The position numbers and the translations under genes were made by a program. DNA of 64,000 bases. Origin: Sipunculus nudus. Taxonomy: Eukaryota; Annelida; Sipuncula; Golfingiida; Sipunculidae. The stretch is from the NCBI GenBank assembly GCA_026874595.1, contig CM049316.1, positions 51,963,676 to 52,027,675 on the forward strand, given 5' to 3'. The notes under the pieces were generated by a model. That model saw only the letters and a list, made by a program, of their open reading frames with translations. It had not been told where the DNA came from and searched no databases. Of the stretch, positions 23,545 through 35,850 are shown piece by piece; position 1 is the first letter of the stretch; each line of letters starts with the position of its first letter.

Positions 23545-24760
23545 TAATAAAAGCTACAATATTTGGCCAATTTCTTTCAGCTTTCTAAACTACAAAGATG
23601 AAATCCTTATGTGTACATGATATGAAAATTATATCAACAGTCCTCTCAGGAAACAAACGTGCCATGGTCAAAGTTGGGCAAAATTTAAGGTACTAATTTT
23701 ATATTTATACGAATAACTTATAAAATTTGAAAAATTCAGAACTAATTTTTGGTATTCAATTGAATCTTGATTAAATAATGTTACATCCATGACAAAAAAT
23801 CTCTAGCTTCAGCAATCCTCTTGTTAAGGCAGTAAATATATTTCTTGATTTTTTAAAAAGTGCATTATGTTTGGGCCCATAAAACAATTACGCAATACTG
23901 ACATCATTTCTGGCATGTGCATAGCGAATGTATAGAATAATATGTTTTTCATTAATATTTCGAAGGAATTAAGTCCTAGTGATCAAATTCTTGCCATGGT
24001 AGGGGATTTTGGAGACATCTAAGTGTATGCTAAATTTAAGGAACTTAGAGCTGAAGCTGGGGAGCTGAGCTCTAGCAAACTGCATAACACTAGCTTGAGG
24101 TAAACTTGATGTGACATGGTGCTTGAAAACTTGAATAAAATCTACAGTTTTTGATCAACTGGTTTCAAATTTTTGGTGTAAATAGACAAAATGCTAGCAA
24201 AAACATCCTGTGAATATTAAATCCACAGTACTGACAGGAAAAAAACGTGCCATGGTCAAACTTTGGCAAAATTTAAGGTACCAATTTTATATTTTTGCCA
24301 ATATTTAAAAAAAATTAACAAATTTTGATCTAATTTTTGGTATACAATTAAATTTTGATCAATTAAAGTTTTATTACTGAAAAAAAAGTCCCTACCTTTA
24401 ACACTTTTGGTCTTAAGTGACCAAATATCTTTCCTGATTTTTTACAAAGTCCATCATGTTTGGGCCCATAACTTTTTTAAATTGAATAATACTGACTTAA
24501 TTTCTGGCATGTACATAGGAACTTTATAGAGGAATATTTATAGTAAATATGGAGAAAACCAGATGAGTGGTTTTGAAATAAAGCAGTCCTGAAGTGTGAA
24601 AATAGATTTCTAGTAAAAAATTGAGGTTTTTCCTTAATATCTCGAAGGAAGGAAGCCCTATTGACCCAATTTTCGGCATGGTAGGAGATTTTGGGGACAT
24701 CTAACTGTATGGCGAATTTAAGATTTGTAGGTCCAATGGTGTCGAAACGTGCCAGTCTTA
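23545..24760 (+). repeat. Two tandem ~590-bp units
   Basis: The segments AACGTGCCATGGTCAAA (about 23657 and 24246), GTTTGGGCCCATAA (about 23870 and 24457) and GGCATGTGCATAGC / GGCATGTACATAGG recur in the same order about 590 bp apart. The second unit runs into the GACGGACGG end module. Confidence 0.7.
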
Positions 24761-24867
24761 CGAACGGACAGACGGACGGACGGACGGACGGACGGACAGA
24801 CAGACGGACGGACGACGGACAATGGACCACGACTATAGCTGAGATGACTTATAGTCAACTGAGCTAA

Positions 24868-26000
24868 TAAAAAGACAAGAAAACACAAAAAATACAGGTC
24901 ATTAATTATTATGGATTGCAAAAGTCTTAAAAGTTTGAGGCACATGTAAAGTACTTGGTAAAATGACAGATTACTGGAATAGCGATTTTCAGAAACGATT
25001 CCAAGCTCTGCCACAAAGCATTTCAAAGACACCTTTTAGTCACAAGGATCTTATTTCAATAACAGGACATAACCACCCTGCCAACACAGCAACCTTACAA
25101 TATTGGACCATGGATTGGGACCAGTTAATATTGTCCAGGTAGTCAGGTACTTGTTGCTGGGAGCAGACCTTGGTTGACAATGCTCTCTACATCAAAGGTC
25201 ACACAATGCAATGTCAATCACTTCTGTGACTGGGGACTGATTTGCTTGGCTAATTATCAGGAGGAGGGGTGGGAAGGTAGTTTTACAGTGATTAACGGGA
25301 TCAAATGCTTGATGTGAATCAGCATTACAGCTATAACCTTGGCCTACATGTGAAGGTCAGATCATGGGAGCTGTAATCTGACACTAAAAGGCTGGCTTAA
25401 CAGTTTTCTTCAATCAGATTAAACATCTGTGTCCTGTGGAATTGGAATCTTGAGTCCTACCACAGCTTATTGCGTGGGATTTTGAAGCGCATGTTTGCAT
25501 GAGCAATAAACAATAAATGAGACTTCTGATCAGAAAAGAAACCACACCAACCCACACACAGTGTGCTCAAGCACTGTAAATGAAGAGACTTGATCCTTTC
25601 TGTTGAATCTCAGGTCAAAGGTCAAGTGTCACCACATGTGAGTGACAGCACCACTCCACTGGTCAAAGTACAAGTACCCACATGTCACACTGCAGACCCC
25701 CCCCCCTCCCCCCCCCCCCCCAAAAAAAAAAAAAAAATTAAATAACAGAGGGAGTCAGGACAAACTGATTGACAACAAGGATGTAATGTACATGTTTTAT
25801 ATATGAAATACAAGGTGAACTGAACAGTACGGAGACAGTAGAGAGAAATAAAATACACTTTGAAAATGTAGATAATCAAATATGAAAGACAATACTTTGG
25901 TGCAAAGGTTAATCAAATACATTATCTGAATTTGAACAAAAATTGCAAGTGCTGCCTCTGTTTAGATAAGAATAGAGAAACAGTACACCTAAATTTATAC
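24868..26000 (+). other. Intergenic sequence without recognised content
   Basis: I see no convincing gene or repeat here. The only distinctive feature is a C-rich then A-rich homopolymer run at 25697-25737. Short ORFs crossing it are compositional. Confidence 0.6.
25697..25737 (+). repeat. Poly-C / poly-A homopolymer tract
   Basis: A near-pure C run (one T interruption) is followed by a run of A. Such tracts are prone to slippage and to sequencing length error. Confidence 0.9.
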
Positions 26001-26002
26001 TA

Positions 26003-27663
26003 GGGACCCATGGGTCTCGACGCTCAGCTGCTAAGGATAAATGTTTATGAGGTTTTCCAAAATATTGGTCCTGTGATCAGTTTGAAGCCAACCTGTCTAC
26101 CCAAACTGGAGTTATCATCCATAAACTAATTTGTGAATGGATGGGCCCTGTGACCTTAACCTTTGACCTTGTGACACAAATATCAAAAGGAAACTTCCCC
26201 TATCGGCAGATGCACCACATGTTGACGATGGAAGGATTGAGATGAAAAGTTTGGCTTAAAATGCATCCAAAATCTTTCTAAAGTGTGACCTTGACCTTTG
26301 ATCTCATGACCCCAGAATCAACAGTTCTTACTTAAGTGGTGGGCCATACATAAGTCAAGTTTAAAACCAATATTTCAAACCAAACTGGTGTTATCATCCA
26401 GGAACAAATATGTGGACAGATGGGCCCCTGTGACCATGACCTTTGACCTTGTGACCCCCAAATCAATCAGGTTCTTCCCCTATTGGCAGCTCAGCTATAT
26501 GTTCAAGATGGAAGGTTTGGGATGAAAAGTTTGGCTTAATATGCATCCAAAATCTTTCTAAATAAGTGGGTACGGTGACCTTGACCTATGACCTCATGAC
26601 CCCTAATTGAACAGAATCGTCCCCTATTGGCTGGTTAGCAATATCTTGAAGGTGGAAGGTTTGCGATGAAAAGTTTGGTTTCAAATGCATATGCATTCTT
26701 TTTAAAGAAATGAGTGCTGTGACCTTGACCTTTGACCGTTGGACCCCAAAATCGACACGGTTCTTACTTTAGTAGTGAGCCATATATAAGTTAAGTTTGA
26801 AACCAATATGTCAAACAAAACTGAAGTTATCAACCAGAAACAAATATGTGAACAGATGGGCCCCTGTGACCTTGACTTTTGACCATGTGACCGAATATTT
26901 CATTTATGCTCTCCCTACACTGGCAAGTCAGCTTAATGCGCAAAATGGAAAGTTTGGGATGAAAAGCTTGGCTTAAAATGCAACCATAATCTTTGTAAAT
27001 AAGTGAGTCCTGTGACCTTGACCTTTGACCTCGTGACCAAAAGATCATATAGGTTATTGCTTTAGTGGTGGGCCATACGTAAGTCAAGTTTGAAATCCAT
27101 GTGTCAATACAACCTGGAGTTATGATCTGGAAAAAAATTGTGTGGATGGGCGAATGGAGAGACAAACAGACAGACAGGGTGATTACTATATGGCAATCAC
27201 TTGTGATCAATACACACACCAGGTTTTGGGACACTAGATGTAATTACACCTAAGAAACTGACATGATTGTTGTCATTTAATAGTAAAAAAAAAGAAAAAT
27301 ATTTGTTAAAATAACAAAAAAATACAGGTGGGGCCACCACTTTTTGGGAACTGACAAAACTAGTCATGGTCAATATTTAAGGCAAGATTCATGACAACCC
27401 ATGCATTAATTATGAAGATAATGGAGGTTGTGTATTATATTTTGATTATTTTGAGGGGTACTTTCAAGCCCCATAGCTCGGAGGATATAGGTCGCAGTGA
27501 CCTAGTTTCAGGTGTCCAAGGAGATTTTTGACCTCTTTGGATGTCCACTTAGAGGTTTCTAGGACCAGCAGTTACGATATGTGCCCTGCTAACGGACGGC
27601 CGGACGGACGACGGACAAAGCGCCATTCATATACCTCAGCTGACTTAGTCAGCTGAGCTTAAA
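26003..27663 (+). mobile_element. Modular repeat element F (best-preserved copy)
   Basis: It starts with a perfect GACCCATGGGTC (26005-26016), then TCGACGCTCAGCTG. Seven ~145-bp monomers follow, with CTGTGACC near 26148, 26284, 26428, 26573, 26718, 26864 and 27010. Next come a GGATGGGCGAATGGAGAGAC segment, one ~330-type unit, and the GGACGGACGACGGACAAAG module. The end is a near-perfect palindrome CTCAGCTGACTTAGTCAGCTGAG followed by CTTAA at about 27636-27663. There are no ORFs of note, so it is non-autonomous. Start CTCAGCTG and end CAGCTGAG also form short inverted repeats. Confidence 0.75.
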
Positions 27664-28727
27664 ACTAGATACCCAGAATTATCAGCTAATAAATTTTTGT
27701 CATGAAGGTCTATAATAGGTGCAATACTAAAAGAGTGGATTAGTTAATGTAAGACAGGGGCTAGTAAAAATATATCAGACAGTTAAAATAGTGAGGACAG
27801 ATTGGTCACTGTGGCAGGAATAAAAGGATTATCAGACATTACTTCGAATAGGATATATATGTTAATCAATAACAGAACCTCCACTTAAACTTGTTTGGAT
27901 AATTGGTTAAAAATTACAGGATTACAGAGTCATGTAGATTGTAAACAGTTTTATAATACAGTTTATCAAGTTTCTCTGGATATGTATAGCAGAGAGTTTC
28001 AGTTTAAAATCATACATAATTATTTACCAGTAAACTTCTGGCTTTTAAAGTGGAAACTTGTTGATAGTCCACTTTGTTCATACGGTCATCTTTATGATGA
28101 GACAGTTACACACCTTTTTTCTGAATGTTTTGCCTCTAGAAATTTTATCTGAAAATAAAGGCTTGGTTGAAATCATGTAATATAAGTTTCCTAGACTATG
28201 ATATCAATGTAATTCTGTTTGAAATGATTCCAGTACAGAGAAATATGTTGGTCAATCAACTGGTTATCACATATAAAATGACTGTTTATCATAGCAGAGG
28301 TGAAGAAAATGCCAACTTGTTTGAAAAGTTTAAGAATCGGCTGAAATACAAACAGAAAGTAGAATATGTTATAGCTCAGAAAAGAGAGAAATTATGTGTA
28401 CATCTGAAGAAATGGGTAATGCTGCTCCCGTACTTGTTAGAATACTAGGATACCAGATGATAATTACATTTTTGTAAGATTGTGTTACTTGTGTTGTATG
28501 GACCTGTATAAAATAGGAAGTATTGAAAACCTCTTATGTCTTGTTACAATGTTAAAATTGTCTCTGTGGATGCCTTGTGTTATGTACACATAGTTAATTG
28601 TATTGTCACTTTGTAAGCGTCTATGTAAATTATCTTGTATGGTCTACACGTGCATCTTGTATACTGATTGTTTGTATATATATATATATATATATATATG
28701 TAAGAATTGTCAATCAAAATATTAAAA
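27664..28727 (+). pseudogene. L1/Tx1-type LINE, 3' end of ORF2 and tail
   Basis: From about 27880 the plus strand encodes REFQFKIIHNYLPVNFWLLK and LVDSPLCSYGHLYDETVTHL, then FSECF. This is the C-terminal cysteine/histidine region of L1- and Tx1-type ORF2 (C..C..H pattern around SPLC...THLFSEC). After a frame change at about 28155 it continues to 28448 with a Lys-rich tail (FEKFKNRLKYKQKVEYVIAQ). A (TA)n run at about 28675-28699 follows. The RT core is absent. Bases 27664-27880 hold no recognisable motif. Confidence 0.75.
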
Positions 28728-31156
28728 CAAGTGACCCATGGGTCATGACGCTCAACTGCCAAGCATGACCTGCGACATCATGGGCTGAGATTCAAAACTT
28801 CAAGTCAAATTTTGAAGAACCAATTTGCCAATTTGTTGAAATTTTCTACGACAACAGAACTATATATCACCTATGTCTGGTTAAAACACAGTGAATTGAT
28901 GGTCTGAGGAAAATGTATGATTGTTAAGGTATCCAGAACTATTCCCATAGCTTACTTGATACCTGTCAGTCTCAAAAGGAACACCACAAAGGGCAAAATA
29001 AGATCAAAATATATAGCAAAAAATCAAGGAAATCCATGCAAGAATTATTGAGAAACAAGTGCTTCTGTATGATTTTTTATTCAATACACGCCAACTGTAC
29101 TGCACTTTCATATATGATGATAATATTTATTAAGAAATATTTGACCCAATCCTTTGCAAGATTACATTAATATACGTCCGACTGCCTTCACTTTAACAGT
29201 TCTTGAGATAATATGATCAAAAAGAATTTAAAGATGGTTGCCTGGTGGCCATTTTGGACTTCTGACAGGTCTGAAATCAGACAACAACCATTCTCTAAAT
29301 CGGACCAAAAATTGAAGGAAAATTACTGAAACTGCACTGAAAAAAGGATTTCTAAGGTGGCTAACTTGCAGACATAATGGATTTCTGACAATTCTGACAT
29401 TTAATATCACACATCCTCCAATAAGAGACCAAACTTGGGGCAAATTCTCCAAATGATGTTACAGTCATGAATGTCCAAAACAATTCAAAAAGCATGTTCA
29501 GGCGCCCATATCAGATTTATAGATATGCAAATGTAAAAGTGTAGGTCCAATATTTTTTATTATCACTCTGCTTTTCAATGGGGTCAGCAGGGTTGGTAAA
29601 CTGCAAAACCTGAAAGAAAAGAAATGCAGAAAGCATGACAAAGAGTCTTGTAATAAAATAAAGCCATCCTAAATCAAGTTCACATCCACATATTATGAGA
29701 ACAAACACTTGCTTTTATATGTGGTGATTTATATAAAAATATTCAGATATCTAGGAAACTAAGTTTATTGCTATGATTCCATAAAATAAACTGCAAAATA
29801 TTCCCATTATCTCATAAATCAGTAGCTAAACCTTAATACTATACTCTCATAATGTTAATTCCTGGCTGAAGTATTCCAACAACAGTGTTTTGTTATGCAG
29901 TAACGAGGTACTTATCACTAAGCCTTATCACTTGATAGCCTGATACAAAAGGGAGTCATATGTCACCAGTGTCACTCACAATTACAGCCACACGGTGAGA
30001 TGTACCAGCTGGAGTGCAAGCTTATATATACAAGAAAAATAGAGAGGGTCTACAAAATAAGTTGACCTGACCTATGACCTTGGCCTTTTGCCCACATATC
30101 AACTGGATTCTTTCTAAATGATGGGTAACTACTAACCAATTACATCTGGCCGGGTGTAATTACTTGGCAACCAATGAGTGAATAACTTAGACCTGCAACC
30201 TTTAACTTCCTGACCAGCTGACCTCAAAATCAATTAGTTATTTCTTCATGCAGAAAGACCCATAAATATGAAGTTTGAATCCCATTGAGTGATGCATAGA
30301 CGTGGCATATGTGAAAGACTGAAGGTTTGGGTTAAACAGTTTCACTTGAAATATGTTCACAAGCATTTAGAACAATATTGTGACCTTGACCTTTGACCTT
30401 TTAAACTCAACATCAATAGGCTTCTTCCCCTATTGGTAGGTAAGCCATATATGACAGATGGAAAGTAAAGATTGAAAAGTTTGCCTGAAAATGACTCCAC
30501 GCAAGAAGAGGGTGCTGTGAACTTGACCTTTGACCTCAAAATCAACAGGTCTTTTCCCCTGTTGGCAGAGAAGCAATATCAGTGCTGAAAGGTTTGGAAT
30601 GAAAGGTCTAGCTTGAAATGTGTCCACAACCTTTTCAAAGAAGTGGATCCTGTGACCCTGACCTTTGACCTTGTGACCTCGACATCTATAGGATTCTTCT
30701 CCCACTTAGTAGGTGAGCTATATGTGAAAGATCAAAGAATTGGGATGAAAGGTTTGGCTTAAAATGCATCCACAGGCTTTTCAAAGAAGTTGGTTTTGTG
30801 ACCTTGACCTTTGACCTTGTGACCTCAAAATAATTATGGTTCTTCCCCTGTTGGTAGGCGAGTTGTATGTAAAAGATGGAAGGTTTGGGATGAAAATTTT
30901 GGCTAAAAGAATTATTTCTGGGGGGTGCAAACACACCCCATAACTTCGAGAATATAGGTCGCAGTGACCTAATTTCAGGTTTGCAAGGAGATCTTTTTAG
31001 AACCTCTAAGACTGCATAGGGTTCATGGCCCTAACCCCTACGGTTATGATTTGTGCCCTGCTAACGGACGGACGGCCGGCCGGACGGACAGACGGAAGGA
31101 CGACGGACAAAGACCCATCGCTATAGCCCAGCATGACTGAAAGTCAGCTGAGCTAA
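28728..31156 (+). mobile_element. Modular repeat element G
   Basis: A perfect GACCCATGGGTC lies at 28733-28744, immediately after the L1/Tx1 tail. The first part matches element C. Then about 1 kb (28.99-29.99 kb) is not found elsewhere in the window and has no coding signal. Monomers with TGACCTTGACCTTTGACC (perfect at 30381-30398 and 30799-30816) recur about every 140 bp, then the GGACGGCCGGCCGGACGG module and AGTCAGCTGAGCTAA at 31142-31156. Confidence 0.7.
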
Positions 31157-31478
31157 AAACGTTTATGGCTTTGACTTTTGTTACACATTGTGAAAAAATA
31201 ATTAATTTATGTAATTTATATCAAAGAATCACTAGATGTTAAAAAACAAAAACAAAAAACAGGAATAAGGCCATCTTTTCTAGTTTTAGCTGCAATAATG
31301 AAAATCATAATATCATTTATAGCTTTTGAGATATTGCACAATAATGATAAATTGCAGTGTTGTCATTGCAGCTCCCCCTGGAGGTCATATTCGACAAATG
31401 AAAACTTGTTTTCGAGGTTTTACTGTCAAACATAAAATACATCAGTTTGAAATTGATTGCTGGTAAAGTGAGGCATGA
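31157..31478 (+). repeat. Family 2 segment
   Basis: This contains GCTCCCCCTGGAGGTC (31371-31386) with flanking blocks AATAAGGCCATC, GAGATATTGCACAATAATGA and CATAAAATACATCAGTTTGA, the same order as at 11.3-11.5 kb. Confidence 0.6.
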
Positions 31479-31479
31479 G

Positions 31480-32240
31480 GTACCTATGGGTCTCGACACT
31501 CAGCTGTATTTGTCTATAAAAATATTTTTTTTTATAGAAATTTTTATGAATGACGGTCCTGTGTTGTTAACCAATGACTTGTGACCAAAAAGTCTAAGAA
31601 CTTATTATCCTTGAACTTGCAGCATTTCGATTATTATAACAATCTCCTTAAAAACATGCGGGTCAAGTGACCTCTGACTAGGTAACCTCAAATTCAACAG
31701 ATTTCCTACACTTTGGGCAAGTAAGCTATGTGTAAAAGATGGAAAGATTGGAATGAAAAGTTTTATTTACATTGCATCCACAATCATTTTAAAAATATGG
31801 CTCCTGTGACCTTAACCTTTGACCTTTCGACCCTCAAATCTACAGGGTTCTTACTTTAGTGGTGAGCCATATATAAGTTAAGTTTGAAACCAATATATCA
31901 GACGAAACTGGAGTTATCATCTGGAAACTAATTTGTGAATGGTCATAATTTGTGAACCTTGTCATGGTCAATAAACTTGAGGTTTTGTATCAAATTATTA
32001 ATTATTCTGGGGGGGGGGGGGTCACTTACAAGCCCCATAGCTCGGAATATATAGGTCACAGTTACCTAATTTTAGGTTTCCGAGGAGATTTATTATTGAC
32101 CTCCCTGGATATTCAGTTACAGGTTTCTTGGCCCAACGGTGTCAAAACCTGCCAGTCTAACAGACATTCAGAGAGACGGTTAGACACAAGGACGCTGACC
32201 GATCACTATAGCTCAGTTGACTTACAATCAGCTGAGTTAA
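31480..32240 (+). mobile_element. Modular repeat element H (short copy)
   Basis: It starts with a diverged GTACCTATGGGTC and CTCGACACTCAGCTG. There is one to two monomers of the 145-bp type (CTGTGACCTTAACC at about 31805), then a ~330-type tail with a G-run at about 31990, and the end CAGTTGACTTACAATCAGCTGAG.TTAA near 32240. It is the shortest member. Confidence 0.6.
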
Positions 32241-33579
32241 AAAAAAATATTACCAAGGACGTTCTAGTGGCAGCAGATGTCATAGAAAAAATCTGGCTGA
32301 AAATCTGGATATATACATACACAATGCATGTATGTTACAGCTGCTCATCTGGTTATAATAAGTAATCACTTGGAGGAAAGGCAGAATTCAAAATTCCCGA
32401 GTAAAGTGCAATATAACCACAAATTTTGTTACACTACTGCGACAAACGGAAATACAGGTTTACGATGTAGAGCAGATCACGTAGGCCCGATTTTGTGAGT
32501 TATTAATACTTATGTATCGCCCATACTCAATGTGTTGAGTTCCTGTCATTAATGTTATATGTGATTCTTCGCCATGTCTTAAGTTTTAGACTCATTCTCT
32601 GACTCGTATAGATCTATGTGTATCAAAAAATGTTTTCTCAAGTAGCGCAGCGGTTAGATAACCATAGTGCACCCCCCCCCCCCCCCCGGATATCGCTAAC
32701 ATTACAAACACCGTGTCTCGTGTTATATCGTGTAATTAATTAAACAGTTTTCTCAGCATATGTACATGTAAATTACTCTTATTTCAGTTAAGCTCTTTTC
32801 TTGCTTGGTCCATCTTTATTTTTAGAGGAACACCCCCCCCCCCCCCCCCACCGACCCACACACACACACACGCACATCACTTAGTGTCAGATGGTCCACC
32901 CCTATATAATAGGTCTAACACTTAACAGGTTCAGCTATATCCGCAGTCAGCAAAGTGTACACGTGGGATACATTGAGAACTCGGCCTACTCACGGTTTCC
33001 GTTATGAGGACAGAAGGGCTTGACTGCAGTCAGGTCGAGCACAGGTTCCGTACCCGTTATCATGGGGTGAGCCTACGTTGCTTACGAATCACCACTGTTA
33101 CTTGACTCGGAGATCAGCACATTTACTGACACGGCACGTTTCAATGTTAGTTGCCTGTAACAAAAACCGTGGCCTGGTTTTGTGTTTATGTAACTGATAT
33201 GATACACTTTGTAGACCCTCACATGCAGCAGACAATGTTGTGATCTTGCATTCAAGCAAAGTGTCCTGACATTAATTTATGCAGTAGACAATTAATAAAT
33301 TGTATGACCTATCGTGATCGGACTTTGTCCGATAAAAACCCTGTGCCGTATCCCACTCACAAGTGTATACATACAGTATGCCGCTTTGAGCCCCATTTTC
33401 CTGTCAATATAGGTCTACTGGTATCTGGGGCATCTAAATACACGAGTGGCAAAGGGGGAGCAGCAGATACAGGTCACCTACAGGTCGGATCAAAAGTGGG
33501 GCACAAGAAACAGCGAGATTTCTCAAGAAAGGGCTGGGTATAGTCCTGGGGCCAAACAGGCCCTGAATTTCGAGTTTGC
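32241..33579 (+). other. Sequence without recognised gene content
   Basis: No convincing coding region or repeat match is visible. Poly-C tracts lie at about 32670-32687 and 32829-32849, the latter followed by (CA)n. An 80-codon open frame at 33304-33543 has no recognisable motif. This could be the start of lower-copy chromosomal DNA. Confidence 0.5.
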
Positions 33580-34210
33580 TGCACCCCCTGTCATTATTCG
33601 GTTTGATGCCATTTTTTGTTAAAGTGATTCATGGAGATCATATTTCAAAACATTAGGCCTACCCCTCTGGAAAAGTGTCCAAAAGTCTTAAAATCGGCAA
33701 TTTTATAAACTAACCTCTGAACATATTTTTTTTTTAAATATATGGGTTAATGTCGAGCGTTCACTTTACGAAATTGTTATATGGAGAAATATTTACAGGT
33801 AAATTTAATCAGGGCTACCACTTGACCTAATTTTGATGTGCTGAATTCATCAAAATTTAATTTCGTAACTCTTTTCAAATTTTTAACTTTCAAATTATAC
33901 ATTAAAAAATGAATTCAAAAGGCATATTATTTTTAAAAAAGTTACTGTTATTTGGCATATAAAGAGACAAGATCAGTCTTATTATTATCATCAATGTGAT
34001 GAGACAAATGGAAAAAAAAATGCTATTTTTTTGCGTATTTACAATTTTAAACTATTTAAAGCAATCAAATAAGTGATTATTTGTTTATAATAAGGGTATA
34101 CATCATCTTCTGCAGGCAAGTGAAACTTTGATGTATACATTCCCCTAGAACGGCATGGGGCAATTTGTTTGTGTTTTCTTTAATTAGACTGAAATGAAGT
34201 TAAAAATGAA
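33580..34210 (+). repeat. Left arm of long inverted repeat
   Basis: It pairs with 38560-39192 in reverse complement. It contains an internal reiteration: the AAAAGGCATATxATTTTTAAAA.. segment at about 33920 recurs near 34268. Confidence 0.65.
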
Positions 34211-34792
34211 TTTTTACCTATAATTTGAATTTTAAAATGAATACAAATATAAGCATAAATATGAATATCAAAAGGCATATATTTTTAAAACGTTTCTATT
34301 GTTTTGGATATTACTAGGCATTATTAGTGCTAATCATTAATTTGATCGAATAATATAGTCAGTTCAGTCCCATGTCTCGTTTTAAATTTAAAATTCACTA
34401 TTTAAAGATAGTTTATTGGATTCAATAAATATCAAATAACGTTTATAATTGAGTATTAATTGGCTTATTGAGCTGAAGCACATCAGAATTATGGTAGGTC
34501 TATTCCACTGATACGACATGGACAAATCATTTTTTATATTTCTAAATTTGATTAAAATCAAGTTTAATTTAAATGTTTTACTTTAACCCTGCATTTTAGA
34601 ATTTTAATTCGAAATATAAGAAATGAAAATCAGTATGGAAATTTACAGTTGTCATGACATTTTGCATAAGATTTGTATTTTGATGAGGTAAGTCATAAAC
34701 ATATATTGCTTGACAATCACATTTCCCGTTTATAGCCAAAATATAGTGCATTAAAGCTTCTCTTAATTTAATTTAAAAACTTTGAGTACGTG

Positions 34793-34795
<3 letters not shown>

Positions 34796-34858
<63 letters not shown>
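34796..34858. repeat. (TA)n microsatellite
   Basis: About 30 uninterrupted TA units. They can extrude as a cruciform and are slippage-prone. Confidence 0.97.
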
Positions 34859-34860
<2 letters not shown>

Positions 34861-35530
34861 AGCTTCATTATTGAAGCCGGCATGCAGCATAGCAATACGT
34901 TTACACACAACTGGCACGGACAAGTTTTACTTTCATATGGATAAAAATTATTTTACAAAATTAATATTAAAGCTGATGGACAGAAACCAATGAAATGGTG
35001 TCATAACATTTCGGATCTATAACTTACAACATAACCATTTGAACTTAAAATATGCACATGTTGGATGTACACGCCTTTATCAAAGCCGGCAGGACAGCAA
35101 GGGAATTTTTTATTTATTTTGATAATAAAAATATATAGCTTATCTTTCTGATTTTTAGTTTTTAAACTCCCATTCAATGAAATTCTAGTTGAATGTCAGG
35201 CTATAAAGTTAAACTGTTACATCATTTTAATTTCCAAATTGTTCTTGAAATGTTATAAAATATGTTTATTTTTAATGTATCCTCTAGCATTTTGTGTTAA
35301 TTTGTATTATGTCCGGCAAGACAGCAAAAATTCAGTGTGATTATTCCATTGAAAAAAAAATCTTATTTGTATGTTTGACTTCCGTTGTTCTTAGTTTATC
35401 AAATTTAAAATCTCAAATTTCCAATCAATAAATAAAAGTTTGGGTAAGCGTGCAGAAGAGAATCTTATTTTGGACAAATTTCAAGCCATAGGCTTTTTGT
35501 GAAAAAAACTGCCGAACCCATGCATGCAGA
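34859..35530 (+). repeat. Degenerate ~220-bp tandem repeat inside the inverted-repeat structure
   Basis: A GCCGGCATGCAGCA / GCCGGCAGGACAGCAA / TCCGGCAAGACAGCAA / GCCGAACCCATGCATGCAG segment recurs near 34876, 35084, 35312 and 35510, each with similar A/T-rich flanks. It is diverged. Confidence 0.5.
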
Positions 35531-35850
35531 GGAGAGCAAAGTTTATCTTTACGTTTAGTTTAAGCCATTAAATCCTAATTTTAAATCATTAAACGTTTTC
35601 TTGAAAAGTAATTTGTATAAATTTGTAAAAAGTAATTTGTGTAAAGGCCTTTAGCCATGGTACCCAGGTGACCTGATTACTAAGGGACCTGTTTACTGAC
35701 CTTTATTTACAGTTGCGATCATAAGTTCCGCAAACTTCAGAGTTAGTCACTCACAGACTAGATATAGCTGGTATTAAAATCAGTTTTTATACAAGATCAA
35801 ACGTTAAGACTAATTGAAGAGGGAGAGAATCAGATAATAATATGGATTAA

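Larger units (their letters stand above)
21519..24867 (+). mobile_element. Possible modular repeat element E with nested LINE and tandem duplication
   Basis: It starts with GACCCATGGGTC at 21521-21532. The next matching end module is GACGGACGGACGG..GATGACTTATAGTCAACTGAGCTAA at about 24770-24867. In between are ~900 bp of AT-rich DNA without recognisable content (21550-22440, including palindromic TTCATGAATGCATTCATGAA), an L2/CR1-type LINE tail, and two ~590-bp tandem units. Pairing this start with this end is inference. Confidence 0.45.

Noticed and set aside
24720-24830. Arg/Pro/Ser-rich peptides over GGACGGACGG tracts
   Set aside because: They are translations of the simple-sequence end module of the modular repeats.
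32639-32665. tRNA-like A box (AGTAGCGCAGCGGTTAGATA)
   Set aside because: It is followed by a poly-C run with no B box, so a tRNA or SINE cannot be supported.
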